A stretch of DNA of 64,000 nt from Psychrobacillus sp032154225 (GCF_032154225.1 NZ_JALDYF010000005.1:193176-257175), one strand, 5' to 3'; positions 35,567 to 44,749 are shown, counted from the first letter of the stretch. Notes: a model not told the origin generated them from the sequence alone. Translations and numbers: made by a program.

Positions 35567-36928
35567 TTAAAAATCCATGAGAATCAAATTTTTAGGAATA
35601 AAAATAATAATCGTCGTCCCAAAGCCTACTGTACTATCAATAGTCAGTTCAGCAGAAAGCCTTTCCGCGATATCTTTTGCAATTGCCAAACCGAGTCCAG
35701 TTCCTCCAGTTTCTCGATTACGATCTTCGTCTACACGATAAAAACGATTATAAACATGCTCTAAATCTTTTTTCGGGATACCATTTCCATAATCTAAAAC
35801 GGAAATTACTATACCTTGTGCATTTTCAGAAATAGTTGTTTTAATATCTTTTTCACTATATTTTCGTGCATTATCTAAAATAATAAAAAGCAATTGTCTC
35901 AGCTGTTCAATATCTGTTCGTGCATAGATCGGACCTTCTCCTTTTAGATGAAAGTTCCTATTGTAAGCACGTCGCATCGATTGCAAAGTAGTTTCTACTA
36001 AATCGTAAATATCCACTTCTTCAAAGGATTTCAACGCATTATCGCTACTTTTTGCAAGAAGAAGCATTTGTGAAATCATTTCTTTCATTCTGCTTGTTTC
36101 GCTTATGATTGCCGCAATCGATTCTTCAGCAATTTCCTTATTATTTAGACCATGCCTTGAGAGCAGTTTTGCATAGCTTTCAATTACAGTTAAAGGCGTT
36201 TTTAATTCATGTGATGCATCTGATACGAATTGTTCCTGCTTATTATAATTTTGTTCCAGCTGATCCATCATTTCATTGAACGCAATACCCATTTGGGCCA
36301 TTTCATCTTTTCCATTCGGCGGAACCGTAATTTTTTCATACTTGCCTGATAATCTACTTTGTGACATCGTTTTAATAAGTTTGTTAATCGGTTTCGTAAT
36401 AGTTCTCCCTAACGATATGCTCGAAGCTATCATAAGTAGCATTCCCGCTATCGTTACACCGAATAATATAAGGCGTAAAAAGTCCAAGTTTTTTTTCGTA
36501 TCTGTTAGTAAAACCATTGTTTGCACTTCTGCAACTTTGCCATCCACCCAAATAACAGGCTTACTAATGGCTAAAACGGGTGTACCATGAAAAGTCCCTG
36601 TAGAATATCTCTCACCTGCGTCAAACTTCGGCTGATAATCGTTTACATCAATCAGTGTTTGTACAAGTAATTTGACATTCCCATTCGTTTCATTCACACG
36701 AATTGCACCATTCGCTGGGATGAATGTGCGCAAAATCGTTGCAGCATCATCTTGGTCTCCCATTTTACTTAGGGCAGATATCAAGTCATCTGTATCTGCA
36801 TTTAGCTGCTTATATTCTGTATCAAAAGCCATCTGTTCAAATAGAAAATAAATTCCCACATTCATCATGTTCAAAATGATAAATGTTAGGAATGTAGAGA
36901 ATAGATGTATTTTTGTTTTAAGCCTCAT
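35567..36928 (-). CDS. sensor histidine kinase (OmpR-family partner)
   Basis: A 453-residue membrane kinase. TM1 at about 10-32, an extracellular sensor of about 125 residues, TM2 at about 155-175, HAMP (about 176-235, ending MDQLEQNYNKQEQF), HisKA with phospho-acceptor His in SDASHELKTPLTVIESYAKLL near 240, and HATPase_c with DNARKYS (N box), DYGNGIPKKD (G1), and GTGLGLAIAKDI (G2). The ATG overlaps the regulator stop as ATGA, so translation is coupled. It matches the ArlS/YkoH style of kinase. The ligand is unknown; the PepSY protein encoded next is a candidate partner. Confidence 0.93.
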   Translation of the reverse strand: MRLKTKIHLFSTFLTFIILNMMNVGIYFLFEQMAFDTEYKQLNADTDDLISALSKMGDQDDAATILRTFIPANGAIRVNETNGNVKLLVQTLIDVNDYQPKFDAGERYSTGTFHGTPVLAISKPVIWVDGKVAEVQTMVLLTDTKKNLDFLRLILFGVTIAGMLLMIASSISLGRTITKPINKLIKTMSQSRLSGKYEKITVPPNGKDEMAQMGIAFNEMMDQLEQNYNKQEQFVSDASHELKTPLTVIESYAKLLSRHGLNNKEIAEESIAAIISETSRMKEMISQMLLLAKSSDNALKSFEEVDIYDLVETTLQSMRRAYNRNFHLKGEGPIYARTDIEQLRQLLFIILDNARKYSEKDIKTTISENAQGIVISVLDYGNGIPKKDLEHVYNRFYRVDEDRNRETGGTGLGLAIAKDIAERLSAELTIDSTVGFGTTIIIFIPKNLILMDF

Positions 36929-37626
36929 TCTTTTTGCCCCTTCAATACATATCCAACACCGCGCACAGTTTGAATAAGAGATGGCTTATTATCTCCTTCT
37001 AATTTTTTTCGCACATATCGTATGTATACATCTACTACATTTGTATCTCCATAATAATCAAATCCCCAGACTGCATCCAACAGTTGCTCCCGTGTCAACA
37101 CTTGCGTAGGATGTTTCATCATATAAAGTAATAAATCATACTCACGAGGAGTCAGATTAATATAAGTTCCATCTCTTACTACATCTCGTGTTTGTTCGTT
37201 GAGCGTAAGTGTTTCAAAAGAATGTACATTTTCATCTTGTTCCACTGGAAAAGATGTTGGTTTTGAAAAGCGAATAGCTGTACGAACACGTGCTAATAGT
37301 TCCTCTATTTCAAACGGTTTCGTGACATAATCGTTTGCCCCAATGTTTAATCCAGTTACTTTATCTTCTACATTACTTTTGGCAGTTAGTAAAATAACAG
37401 GTGTATCTGATTCTGTTGCGCGAATTCTTCGCAAAACGTCCATCCCATTTAGTCCTGGCAACATGACATCTAATAGTATTAGGTCCCATTGTTTCTCGCG
37501 GTATTTTATCAGGCCATCTGTTCCTGAATATGCTATATCGACTACATATCCTTCGAATTCTAATTCTAATTGTAATACGCGTGCAATATTTTTCTCATCT
37601 TCAATGATTAGAACCTCTCCCTTCAA
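36925..37626 (-). CDS. OmpR/PhoB-family response regulator
   Basis: A 233-residue regulator: receiver domain (1-120; DE pair at 10-11 in IIEDEKN, phospho-acceptor Asp near 53 in LILLDVMLPGLNG, Thr/Lys switch LLTAK and YVTKPF), then a winged-helix DNA-binding domain (about 135-230; NLTPREYDLL, VDVYIRYVRKKL, IQTVRGVGYVL). The start is TTG at 37626 with AGGAG 8 bp upstream. It leads the operon regulator-kinase-PepSY. Three exact direct repeats of TTCCAACTAA at 21-bp spacing lie 260 bp upstream and may matter for control. Confidence 0.95.
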   Translation of the reverse strand: MKGEVLIIEDEKNIARVLQLELEFEGYVVDIAYSGTDGLIKYREKQWDLILLDVMLPGLNGMDVLRRIRATESDTPVILLTAKSNVEDKVTGLNIGANDYVTKPFEIEELLARVRTAIRFSKPTSFPVEQDENVHSFETLTLNEQTRDVVRDGTYINLTPREYDLLLYMMKHPTQVLTREQLLDAVWGFDYYGDTNVVDVYIRYVRKKLEGDNKPSLIQTVRGVGYVLKGQKE

Positions 37627-37710
37627 TTAAATCACTCCTTTTTTCTTTCTATTTTATCACACAAATTGTATGTCGAATTTTTTAGTGAAAACAGCAGAAC
37701 AAATTTTCAA

Positions 37711-37834
37711 TTTACGCTACAGAGGCGGACGCGTACCGCGGGCACGGCTTCAGCCGCTTCCCTCACTTCGTTCAGTCCAGGGTCTTCAGCTCGCGCTTTC
37801 CCGCAGGTGTCGCCGCTTCTTTCGCTCCAATCCA
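37711..37834 (-). repeat. GC-rich interspersed repeat B, copy 2
   Basis: Reverse-orientation B repeat (TTTACGCTACAGAGGCGG ... CACGGCTTCAGCCGC ... GGTCTTCAGCTCGCGC ... GTCGCCGC). Its first 22 bases recur exactly at 63977-63998. Short open frames across it are not credible genes. It lies upstream of the response-regulator operon. Confidence 0.82.
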
Positions 37835-37886
37835 ATAGAGCTTACTTACGTATTTGGAGTGGAAGAAAAAGTAAGAATGAATGTTT

Positions 37887-37938
37887 TTCCAACTAAATGC
37901 ACTGAAATTCCAACTAAACCGTCCATTTTTCCAACTAA
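37887..37938. repeat. three direct repeats TTCCAACTAA at exact 21-bp spacing
   Basis: TTCCAACTAA begins at 37887, 37908 and 37929. The 21-bp period is two helical turns, so the units face the same side of DNA. Two are preceded by further T residues. Location is upstream of the response-regulator operon, within a 620-bp gap. Confidence 0.6.
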
Positions 37939-38057
37939 GCTAAAGGGACGGGAAATGAAAGTGTAAAAGCATGGAGAAGAGGAGAAATCATCGTCACTTT
38001 TTATAGATAAGTCCAAGTTGCCATGAAAAATAGCCTATATAAATAGTCAAATACTTA

Positions 38058-38160
38058 ATGCCGTAGCGCGTCGGGCCGCATGAGCCCAAGTATGAGACCC
38101 ACTTGAGCGTAGCACAAGTTGGCTCATGCAAGGTGCGGCAAGTGCGAAGGCATAGTGGCT
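38058..38160. repeat. GC-rich nested-hairpin element
   Basis: In AT-rich surroundings, this block contains GCATGAGCC pairing with GGCTCATGC, and inside it CACTTG-N9-CAAGT(T)G. An outer GCCG/CGGC pair closes it. It could fold as a compact RNA or DNA cruciform. It is followed directly by the 44-bp repeat C. No protein is coded. Confidence 0.6.
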
Positions 38161-38162
38161 AT

Positions 38163-38206
38163 TCACTAAGACGCATTTTATCTAGAAAACGAACGAAAAT
38201 ACAAAA
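38163..38206 (+). repeat. 44-bp repeat C, copy 1
   Basis: This 44-bp sequence recurs in inverse orientation at 63920-63963 with 43 of 44 bases identical. It starts TCACTAAGACGC and ends in AT-rich sequence. Both copies lie near a B repeat. Its end TTCACTAA is also mirrored by TTAGTGAA at 37682-37689 on the far side of B copy 2. Confidence 0.8.
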
Positions 38207-38236
38207 TCCCCTCATAAGTCTGGCTTGAGAGGGGAT
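38206..38236 (-). terminator. terminator of the amidotransferase gene
   Basis: ATCCCCTC/GAGGGGAT, an 8-bp perfect stem followed on the minus strand by TTTTG, 11 bp after the stop. Confidence 0.75.
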
Positions 38237-38247
38237 GATTAAAACAT

Positions 38248-39006
38248 TTATTTCGCTATTTTACATGCATTCACAAAAGCATCAAAAATGGGTCTGATAC
38301 TCGCTACTGGGCCTTCCATCATTTCAGGATGCCATTGAACTGCAACGACAAATCGTTCTTCTTCCCATTCCATTCCTTCAATAATTCCATCAGGAGCTGT
38401 CATCGTTGCTTTAAAACCTTGCCCTAACTCTTTCACAGCTTGATGGTGGAAGCTGTTTACACCTAGCTCTTCCGTTTCGTAAATATCATAAAGGGCAGAT
38501 CCCTTTTCAATTTTTACTGGATGAAACACATGATGTCTTAATGCTTTATTGACAGAATGGTTAATGCCTTCTGGTCTTTGCGATTGTAAATCTTGGTATA
38601 ACGTTCCACCCGTCGCTACAGTCAACAACTGCATACCTCGGCAAATTCCAAGAACAGGTAACGATGTTTCAAATAAAACCTTTTTCGCAAGCTTCATCTC
38701 ATGATTATCTCGCTTTGGTTCGATTAAACCTAAACCAAATCTAGGATATTCTCCGTAAAAATTCGGATCGATATCAGACCCTCCTGAAAATAAAATCCCA
38801 TCCAACTTTTCCAAAAGCGGAGTCAATGTTTCAACATCCTCTGTAATCGGTAAAATAACAGGCACTCCGCCTGCTCGTTCAATCGCTACAATATAATCAT
38901 CCGCAAGCAGCTGCCATTCTTGCTTTTTTGCACCAATTCCTGCTTGCATTCCAATCGAATCATCCGATAAATAGTTCACACAAATCCCAATTAGTGGTTT
39001 CACCAT
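38248..39006 (-). CDS. class I glutamine amidotransferase, gamma-glutamyl-GABA hydrolase (PuuD) family
   Basis: A 252-residue cytoplasmic hydrolase of the peptidase C26/PuuD family, which releases glutamate from gamma-glutamyl conjugates such as gamma-glutamyl-GABA. The nucleophile Cys122 lies in LGICRGMQL, the His/Glu pair in QWHPEMM near 225, and the oxyanion strand in ILFSGGSDIDP. The ATG at 39006 is chosen over a longer frame to 39018 because GGAGG then lies 5 bp upstream. No other polyamine genes of the Puu pathway are adjacent, so the substrate is open. Confidence 0.88.
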   Translation of the reverse strand: MVKPLIGICVNYLSDDSIGMQAGIGAKKQEWQLLADDYIVAIERAGGVPVILPITEDVETLTPLLEKLDGILFSGGSDIDPNFYGEYPRFGLGLIEPKRDNHEMKLAKKVLFETSLPVLGICRGMQLLTVATGGTLYQDLQSQRPEGINHSVNKALRHHVFHPVKIEKGSALYDIYETEELGVNSFHHQAVKELGQGFKATMTAPDGIIEGMEWEEERFVVAVQWHPEMMEGPVASIRPIFDAFVNACKIAK

Positions 39007-39031
39007 ACATTCCTCCATCTATAAAAATCGC

Positions 39032-39053
39032 CGCTCCTAGTTTAGTAGGAGCG
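39032..39053 (-). terminator. terminator of ilvE
   Basis: CGCTCCTA/TAGGAGCG, a perfect 8-bp stem with a 6-nt loop, followed on the minus strand by GCGATTTTTAT. It lies 18 bp after the ilvE stop. Confidence 0.8.
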
Positions 39054-39070
39054 ACAATTATAGTCTTTTA

Positions 39071-40147
39071 TTAGTTTAGTTCGACTACCCAGCCAAATGG
39101 ATCTGCTATTTGGCCTTTTTGAATACCCGTTAAAGTATCATACAACTTTTGAGAAAGCTCTCCAGTTTCGCCGTTATTCACATAGAAAAGCTCGCCTTTC
39201 CAACGTAATTCACCGATAGGAGAAATAACAGCTGCAGTTCCTGTACCAAAGGCCTCGTCTAATTTACCAGTACGATGTGCATCACGAATTTCTTCCATTG
39301 AAATTTTGCGTTCAACAACAGGAACATCCCAGTGTTTTAGCAATTGAATAATAGATTTACGCGTAATGCCATCTAAAATACTACCATTCAAAGCAGGAGT
39401 TACAACTTCTCCATTTATTTTAAAGAACACATTCATACTTCCTACTTCTTCCACATATTTACGCTCAATTCCATCTAACCATAGAACTTGGGAATACCCT
39501 TCTCTGTCAGCAACCTCTTGCGCTTTTAAACTAGATGCATAGTTTCCAGCAGTTTTTGCAGTACCTGTACCCCCTGCAACTGCGCGAACGTATTCACTTT
39601 CAACAAGAATTTTCACTGGATGAATTCCTTCTTTATAATAAGAACCTACAGGTGACATAATGATCATGAAACTATAAGTTTTAGAAGCTGAAACACCTAA
39701 ATGTGACTCTGTTGCAATCATAAACGGTCTAATATATAAAGAAGTTCCTTCTTCAGAAGGAATCCATTCTTTATCTACCTCAATTAATGTTTTTAGTGCT
39801 TCAATTGCAAGCTCTTCATTAATTTTTGCCATGCTAATTCGATCACATGAATTATTCATCCGTTTCATATTTTCTTCCGGTCGGAATAAACGAACAATAC
39901 CATCTTCCGATAAGTATGCTTTCATCCCTTCGAAAACAGTTTGACCGTAATGTAAAATAGTTGCAGAAGGATCTAAAGTAATTGGTTGATAAGGGACGAT
40001 TCGATGATCATGCCACCCTTGACCTTCTGTGTAATCAGCGATAAACATATGATCTGTAAACGTTCTTCCAAATACTAACTGACTCGATTCTACCTTTTCT
40101 TTTTTGTTTTCGCTTTTTGTAATTTGAATTTTAAGACTATTCATCAT
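39071..40147 (-). CDS. ilvE: branched-chain amino acid aminotransferase
   Basis: A fold-type IV PLP enzyme interconverting Val, Leu and Ile with their 2-oxo acids. It is the larger (group II, about 360 aa) form: FGRTFTDHMF near the start, ILHYGQTVFEGMKAY near 65-79, the PLP lysine in GGTGTAKTAGNYASS near 195, and GITRKSI and FGTGTAAVISPIG in the C-terminal half. The start is the ATG at 40147 with GGGG 6 bp upstream; a TTG further upstream lacks a site. It is a monocistronic unit, serving biosynthesis or branched-chain fatty-acid precursor supply. Confidence 0.93.
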   Translation of the reverse strand: MMNSLKIQITKSENKKEKVESSQLVFGRTFTDHMFIADYTEGQGWHDHRIVPYQPITLDPSATILHYGQTVFEGMKAYLSEDGIVRLFRPEENMKRMNNSCDRISMAKINEELAIEALKTLIEVDKEWIPSEEGTSLYIRPFMIATESHLGVSASKTYSFMIIMSPVGSYYKEGIHPVKILVESEYVRAVAGGTGTAKTAGNYASSLKAQEVADREGYSQVLWLDGIERKYVEEVGSMNVFFKINGEVVTPALNGSILDGITRKSIIQLLKHWDVPVVERKISMEEIRDAHRTGKLDEAFGTGTAAVISPIGELRWKGELFYVNNGETGELSQKLYDTLTGIQKGQIADPFGWVVELN

Positions 40148-40397
40148 GTACTTCCCCAATCAATAAAAATTATTAAATTGCATCGATGACAAATGTGCAA
40201 TATATTATATGCCATTATACTACTTTTAAGAAAATTAGAAATACTTTTTCAAAATTATTTTCAAAACTTTTATAAGCATATCTGCTCATTCTTCAATATA
40301 GGTCCTAGAAAAAAGGACTAAATTATAACAATATGAAGATTTCAACCGATATACGTTATATATAGAAGATAAACAATGTATTTAGGAGGAGACATAT

Positions 40398-42047
40398 TTG
40401 TTCAAAAAAATGGCATACATACTATCGTTTGTTCTTTTGCTAGCTAGTTTCACGCTTTCGCCTATCCAGACTAATGCCGAAACACTATTCAAAGGTGTAC
40501 TTGTAGATGCCTCGTATGAGGAAGTTACATTAGATGATAGATCAATAGAAAAGCAACTAAAAACAATTACACTCGTAAATAACAATGGAAATACAACTAC
40601 GCTCAACATCGATAAAAATACAAAGTTTTTTATCAACTCAACATCTGCTACTAGTGCTTCATTCCGAGAAGGCATGTTTGTTGAAGCTACTGTTGACTTT
40701 CGAAAAGTAAAAGAACTTCAAGGTTTTGCAGATATCCCCCAAGGTGGGGCAGATGCTGCTATTGGAGAGTTTTTCACTGGAACAGTAAATGAAATTGATA
40801 AGTACGGTTCTTTTATTTCTATCAACTTAAAAGATAGACAATCTCAAAAGTATTATCTAGATGAAAATACACAAGTATTTAAAGACAGAAAACTAGTCGA
40901 CTTAAGTGAGCTATATGAGGGTGATCGAGTTAAACTTGCCCTATCTAGCCACGATTCAAAAACATTAGCAACAATAGAAATTAATGTTGAAGGAATTGAA
41001 GTTGAACAAGTATACAAAGGTGTCATTCAACAAATTGATACTACTCAACAGAAAATTGTCGTGAAAGGAGAGCAATTTCTTCAAAATTGGGATTGGGAGT
41101 ACACGAATTCAACTTATCCTAACTCAATTAGCAATAGATTATTTACAGCTAAAACACCAATTTACGTTGGTAATAAAAAAATCGACCCTAGCCAACTTCG
41201 CTACTACGTAAATAACGAAGTTTATTATGTAACGATTAACCAATTGGGTAAAGAACTTATCCAAAAAATAGTTATTAATGTGAAAGATGAATATTCTTAT
41301 AACGACACATTGTATTCAGTTGATACAGCAGATAAAAAAATCCGTTTAACAAAAGCTGGTTCTATTCCATATCACAACGGTACAATTATTATTCGAAACG
41401 GTCGACTAATAGATCCAAGTGCACTATCTCAAAGCGGAAATGCATATGTCGTTACAGCAGGTGTTTCTTCTAACCAGTCTGCAAATATTATTTATGTAAC
41501 AAACAACGGTTTCCAAAGTCCAAGTTTATCTAATCATTCGGTTTATTTCGGACAAATTAGCTCGCTTAATAATTACAACTTAACATTAAATAATGTTAAC
41601 AAACTAAGTAACAATTATTGGTATAGCAATTCCCTTACTAATTTTAAATTTAGCAATAGTACAGTTGTAACAGAACATTATTCTAATTCTACTATTACTA
41701 AAACAAATCAATTTACTGATACAGTTGGCCAATACGCGTATTTCTATGTGAAAGATAATCATATTGTTGCAGCCCATATTGTTCATTCGTACTACCCTGC
41801 CCAATACATTTCTGTTGGGAAATATGACAAAACTTATAGTAGTGACTACAGAATTGCATTAAACAATAGCAGTCAGTGGACTTCTGGAAGTTGGACAAAT
41901 ATTACAGGATTAAACTATTACTATACGGCACAAGCAGTCATCCTTAAAAATGGGAAGGCTATTTCTAGAGCTGAGCTCAATCCAAATGATCGCTTGTTTA
42001 TAATCCATGATGCATACTTAAATGCAGAATTTATTTTAGTCAATTAA
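40398..42047 (+). CDS. exported beta-rich protein of unknown function, partner of the SLH protein
   Basis: A 549-residue protein with a signal peptide (about 1-26, ending TNA). The mature part consists of repeated short beta modules that start alike: GVLVDASYEEVTLDD, GTVNEIDKYGSFISINL, GVIQQIDTTQQKIVVKG, and YSVDTADKKIRLT. The pattern suggests OB-like or DUF5666-like barrels. It is rich in Asn/Ser/Tyr and has no anchor motif. The start is TTG at 40398 with AGGAGG 8 bp upstream; the ATG four codons later is the alternative. It is followed after 73 bp by an SLH protein in the same direction, so the pair is probably secreted together to the S-layer zone. No enzymatic motif is visible. Confidence 0.7.
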   Translation: MFKKMAYILSFVLLLASFTLSPIQTNAETLFKGVLVDASYEEVTLDDRSIEKQLKTITLVNNNGNTTTLNIDKNTKFFINSTSATSASFREGMFVEATVDFRKVKELQGFADIPQGGADAAIGEFFTGTVNEIDKYGSFISINLKDRQSQKYYLDENTQVFKDRKLVDLSELYEGDRVKLALSSHDSKTLATIEINVEGIEVEQVYKGVIQQIDTTQQKIVVKGEQFLQNWDWEYTNSTYPNSISNRLFTAKTPIYVGNKKIDPSQLRYYVNNEVYYVTINQLGKELIQKIVINVKDEYSYNDTLYSVDTADKKIRLTKAGSIPYHNGTIIIRNGRLIDPSALSQSGNAYVVTAGVSSNQSANIIYVTNNGFQSPSLSNHSVYFGQISSLNNYNLTLNNVNKLSNNYWYSNSLTNFKFSNSTVVTEHYSNSTITKTNQFTDTVGQYAYFYVKDNHIVAAHIVHSYYPAQYISVGKYDKTYSSDYRIALNNSSQWTSGSWTNITGLNYYYTAQAVILKNGKAISRAELNPNDRLFIIHDAYLNAEFILVN

Positions 42048-42120
42048 AAATAGCCGAGGCATGGAAGAACTTTCTTACATGCCCTTACACTAAATCAAGA
42101 AAGAGGTAAGGACCAAACAA

Positions 42121-43578
42121 ATGAGTATATTAGCCAAACAATCTATTAAAAAACTTTCTATTTACCTTGCAGCCATTTTGTTAGCATTTACTTTAACAAC
42201 ACCAACCGCAAACGCAAAAGTACCCGATTATTATGGTGGTGTCTTCGACGAATATTCATATGAAGAATATTTCTTTTTATCAGGTAATCCAATCCTATTT
42301 ACAGGAAAACCAACTATTACAGAAAAAGAAAGTAAAAATCAGCTTACATCCACGTACAAGTTTACATTAACAAGTACTGCTGGTGATAAGCTAACTAGAA
42401 GTATTGTGTATGTTTCCGATTTAAAAAACCATGAAACAAAAGGCCAAATCACTTCGAATACGAAAGTGAAAAGCTTCTCTGAAAAAATTACAACTGTCGC
42501 AGACAAAGCAACATACACATTAGATGATTACCAATTTTCTCAAGGCTCTGTCAGGGATAATCGACCTGCTACAGATTATTATTCTGGTAATGTTGTAGGG
42601 CGTAAAATTTACCTTAAAAATTATAAGTCAGGGACAAAAACTATAAATGAAAAAATTACGGTATTCATTAGCGGACGTGATGTAGGTTATAAAAACTTCT
42701 GGGGCTCTACGGATACACAAATAATGGAAAATGAAATTGTTTCGGATGCTGGCACTTTTTTCGTTACAAGTAAAGTTTCGGACAGCAAATCAAGAACTTT
42801 GGAATACGAGCCACACACACCTTCTCTTTCTAGCTTTGTAGGTGGACATTCCGTTGTAAGTAACTCTAATATCATCTCAGAATACACATACAATATGCCT
42901 TACCATGCAGGAACAGGTACTCTTTATTTAAATAAAGAAAAAACGCCAACAATAGAACGATTAATCGTGCCGAAGTTCCGTGATATTGCAAATCATTGGT
43001 CAAAGCCTAATATCGAAAAATTATATTCATTAGGCATTTTCGATGAATCGAGTAACTTCTTTTCACCAGATGCACCGATGACAAAATATCAGTTCACAGC
43101 AGGTGTGGCAAAAGCAGTAGATTTACGTGTACTTGAACAAAAAGCAACTTCGAGAGCTCCTGCGAAAGCTGCTTATAGTGATTTAGATCCAAAAGATCCT
43201 GATTATTTATTTATCGATAGTGCACTAAAGAAAGGCATTGTTAGCCCTGTAAATGCTGATCTATTCGGAGCAAAACAATCGATTACTCGCGCTGAAGCAG
43301 CTACAATTATCGTTCGCTCATTAGGATTAGAAGGACGTGCACCAAGCCCGGGTTATAAAACAACTTTTATCGATGACAATAAAATACCTAAAGGCGCAAA
43401 AGACAGTATTTACGTTGCAACTGAATTAGGATTAATTGATCCAGACAAAAAAAATCGTATCAATGCTAATGAAGTATTAACAAAAGGAAAAGCTTCTCAA
43501 CTACTAGTACGTTATATGAATTTCCTTGAGTCTGATTTAAAACAAAATTACCGAGATGATATGTTCTATTTCGATTAA
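42121..43578 (+). CDS. S-layer homology (SLH) domain surface protein
   Basis: A 485-residue exported protein. Signal peptide (about 1-32, ending ANA), an N-terminal beta-rich region (about 35-285) with no family I recognise, then three C-terminal SLH domains: FRDIANHWSKPNIEKLYSLG (about 291-345), YSDLDPKDPDYLFIDSALKKG (about 357-410) and FIDDNKIPKGAKDSIYVATELG (about 420-475). SLH triplets bind pyruvylated secondary wall polymer, fixing the protein to the wall. The canonical TRAE motif is kept in the second repeat (ITRAEAATIIVR), while the first has MTKYQF and the third LTKGKA. It is the second gene of an operon with the beta-rich protein upstream. Confidence 0.9.
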   Translation: MSILAKQSIKKLSIYLAAILLAFTLTTPTANAKVPDYYGGVFDEYSYEEYFFLSGNPILFTGKPTITEKESKNQLTSTYKFTLTSTAGDKLTRSIVYVSDLKNHETKGQITSNTKVKSFSEKITTVADKATYTLDDYQFSQGSVRDNRPATDYYSGNVVGRKIYLKNYKSGTKTINEKITVFISGRDVGYKNFWGSTDTQIMENEIVSDAGTFFVTSKVSDSKSRTLEYEPHTPSLSSFVGGHSVVSNSNIISEYTYNMPYHAGTGTLYLNKEKTPTIERLIVPKFRDIANHWSKPNIEKLYSLGIFDESSNFFSPDAPMTKYQFTAGVAKAVDLRVLEQKATSRAPAKAAYSDLDPKDPDYLFIDSALKKGIVSPVNADLFGAKQSITRAEAATIIVRSLGLEGRAPSPGYKTTFIDDNKIPKGAKDSIYVATELGLIDPDKKNRINANEVLTKGKASQLLVRYMNFLESDLKQNYRDDMFYFD

Positions 43579-43589
43579 TAAATAATAGT

Positions 43590-43615
43590 AACCCCTCTGA
43601 ACTATTAGAGGGGTT
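43590..43615. terminator. bidirectional terminator between the SLH and glycerate kinase genes
   Basis: AACCCCTCT/AGAGGGGTT, a perfect 9-bp stem followed by TTTT on the plus strand, lies between convergent genes. Confidence 0.85.
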
Positions 43616-43618
43616 TTG

Positions 43619-44749
43619 CTATATTTTCAACACTTTACGCATAACTTCTTTTGTTCTAGTTCGCAGATGATATGCAGCATTCTTCATCGACTCTTCTTGC
43701 GTAACGTTGCCTTCTGCGACACTTGCTAACTCATGAAAATAGGACGATAAAGAAGGGATACTTTCTGGTTCTATGAAACCTGAAAGTAAAATAACGGGAA
43801 TGCCTTGCCCTTTAGCAGCTTTTGCAATACCAATAGGCGCTTTGCCAGAAAGTGTTTGAAAATCTGACTTCCCTTCTCCAGTTATAATGTAATCTGCTTT
43901 TTCTATGTGTTGATGAAAATTAATTGCTTCCATAATAACTTCAATACCTGGCTTTAATTTGGTCGGAAAAAATGCTAAAAATGCACCTCCAAGTCCCCCC
44001 GCTGCTCCTGCTCCCGCTTGTTCATGGAGTGAAATCCCTGTTATAGCTTTGATTTTATTCGCCAAGTTATCAAGATTTTGATCTAAAGATTCTACAAGTT
44101 CTGGTGTAACTCCTTTTTGAGGCCCAAAAATTGCTGTTGCCCCGTTTGGACCGACGAAAGGATTGTCCACATCACATGCAATGATGAAATGTGCATCTGC
44201 AATTCGTTTATCAAAATTAGTTGCATCAATTTCATGAAGTGCATGTAACGACTCTGCTCCTTGTGCAATTTCTTCACTAACAATATCTAAAAATTTCATA
44301 CCAAGTGCTCGAAGCATTCCCGTTCCACCGTCATTTGTTGCACTACCACCAATACCTACAACAAACTTGCGAAATCCTTTATCTAAAGCATGTCGTATTA
44401 ACTCTCCTGTTCCAAATGTAGATGCAATACGTGGATTTTTTTCATGTTCTTTCAACAGCATAAGGCCTGATGCTTTTGCCATTTCAATGACACATGTTTC
44501 CCCATCTCCAAGAACACCGTATTCCACTTGAATAAGGCGTCCGATCGGATTTTGTACATCTATAACGATCTTTTCCCCATTCGTTGCAATGAGTAGGGAC
44601 TCAAGCGTTCCTTCTCCCCCGTCTGCTACGGGTAGTAGGACAGTTTCAATCGACGCATCTATTTCTCTTATACTTGCAGCTATTTCTTGTGCTGCCTCTG
44701 TTGCTGTTAATGAACCCTTGAAAGAATCAGGACTTACAACGATTTTCAC
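43619..44749 (-). CDS. glycerate 2-kinase (GarK/GlxK family)
   Basis: A 376-residue class II glycerate kinase that phosphorylates D-glycerate at the 2-hydroxyl, feeding glycolysis from glyoxylate, serine or sugar-acid breakdown. Family signatures: MKIVVSPDSFKGSLTA at the N-terminus, LLPVADGGEGTLE near 40-52, FVVGIGGSATNDGGTGM near 127-143, GPQKG near 215, GAGAAGGLGGAFLAFF near 255, and YIITGEGKSDFQT near 293. Length is typical. AGGAGG lies about 7 bp before the ATG. It is a single-gene unit; no glycerate-forming enzyme is adjacent. Confidence 0.93.
   Translation of the reverse strand: MKIVVSPDSFKGSLTATEAAQEIAASIREIDASIETVLLPVADGGEGTLESLLIATNGEKIVIDVQNPIGRLIQVEYGVLGDGETCVIEMAKASGLMLLKEHEKNPRIASTFGTGELIRHALDKGFRKFVVGIGGSATNDGGTGMLRALGMKFLDIVSEEIAQGAESLHALHEIDATNFDKRIADAHFIIACDVDNPFVGPNGATAIFGPQKGVTPELVESLDQNLDNLANKIKAITGISLHEQAGAGAAGGLGGAFLAFFPTKLKPGIEVIMEAINFHQHIEKADYIITGEGKSDFQTLSGKAPIGIAKAAKGQGIPVILLSGFIEPESIPSLSSYFHELASVAEGNVTQEESMKNAAYHLRTRTKEVMRKVLKI

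Noticed and set aside
37666..37966. Frames of 76 and 98 codons across repeat B copy 2 and the 21-bp repeats
   Set aside because: They run through a dispersed noncoding repeat. The heptad PTK pattern simply reflects the 21-bp DNA period.
40160..40397. T-box or other riboswitch leader for ilvE
   Set aside because: No T-box sequence or specifier-like stem was found; only a small GTCC/GGAC hairpin is present.
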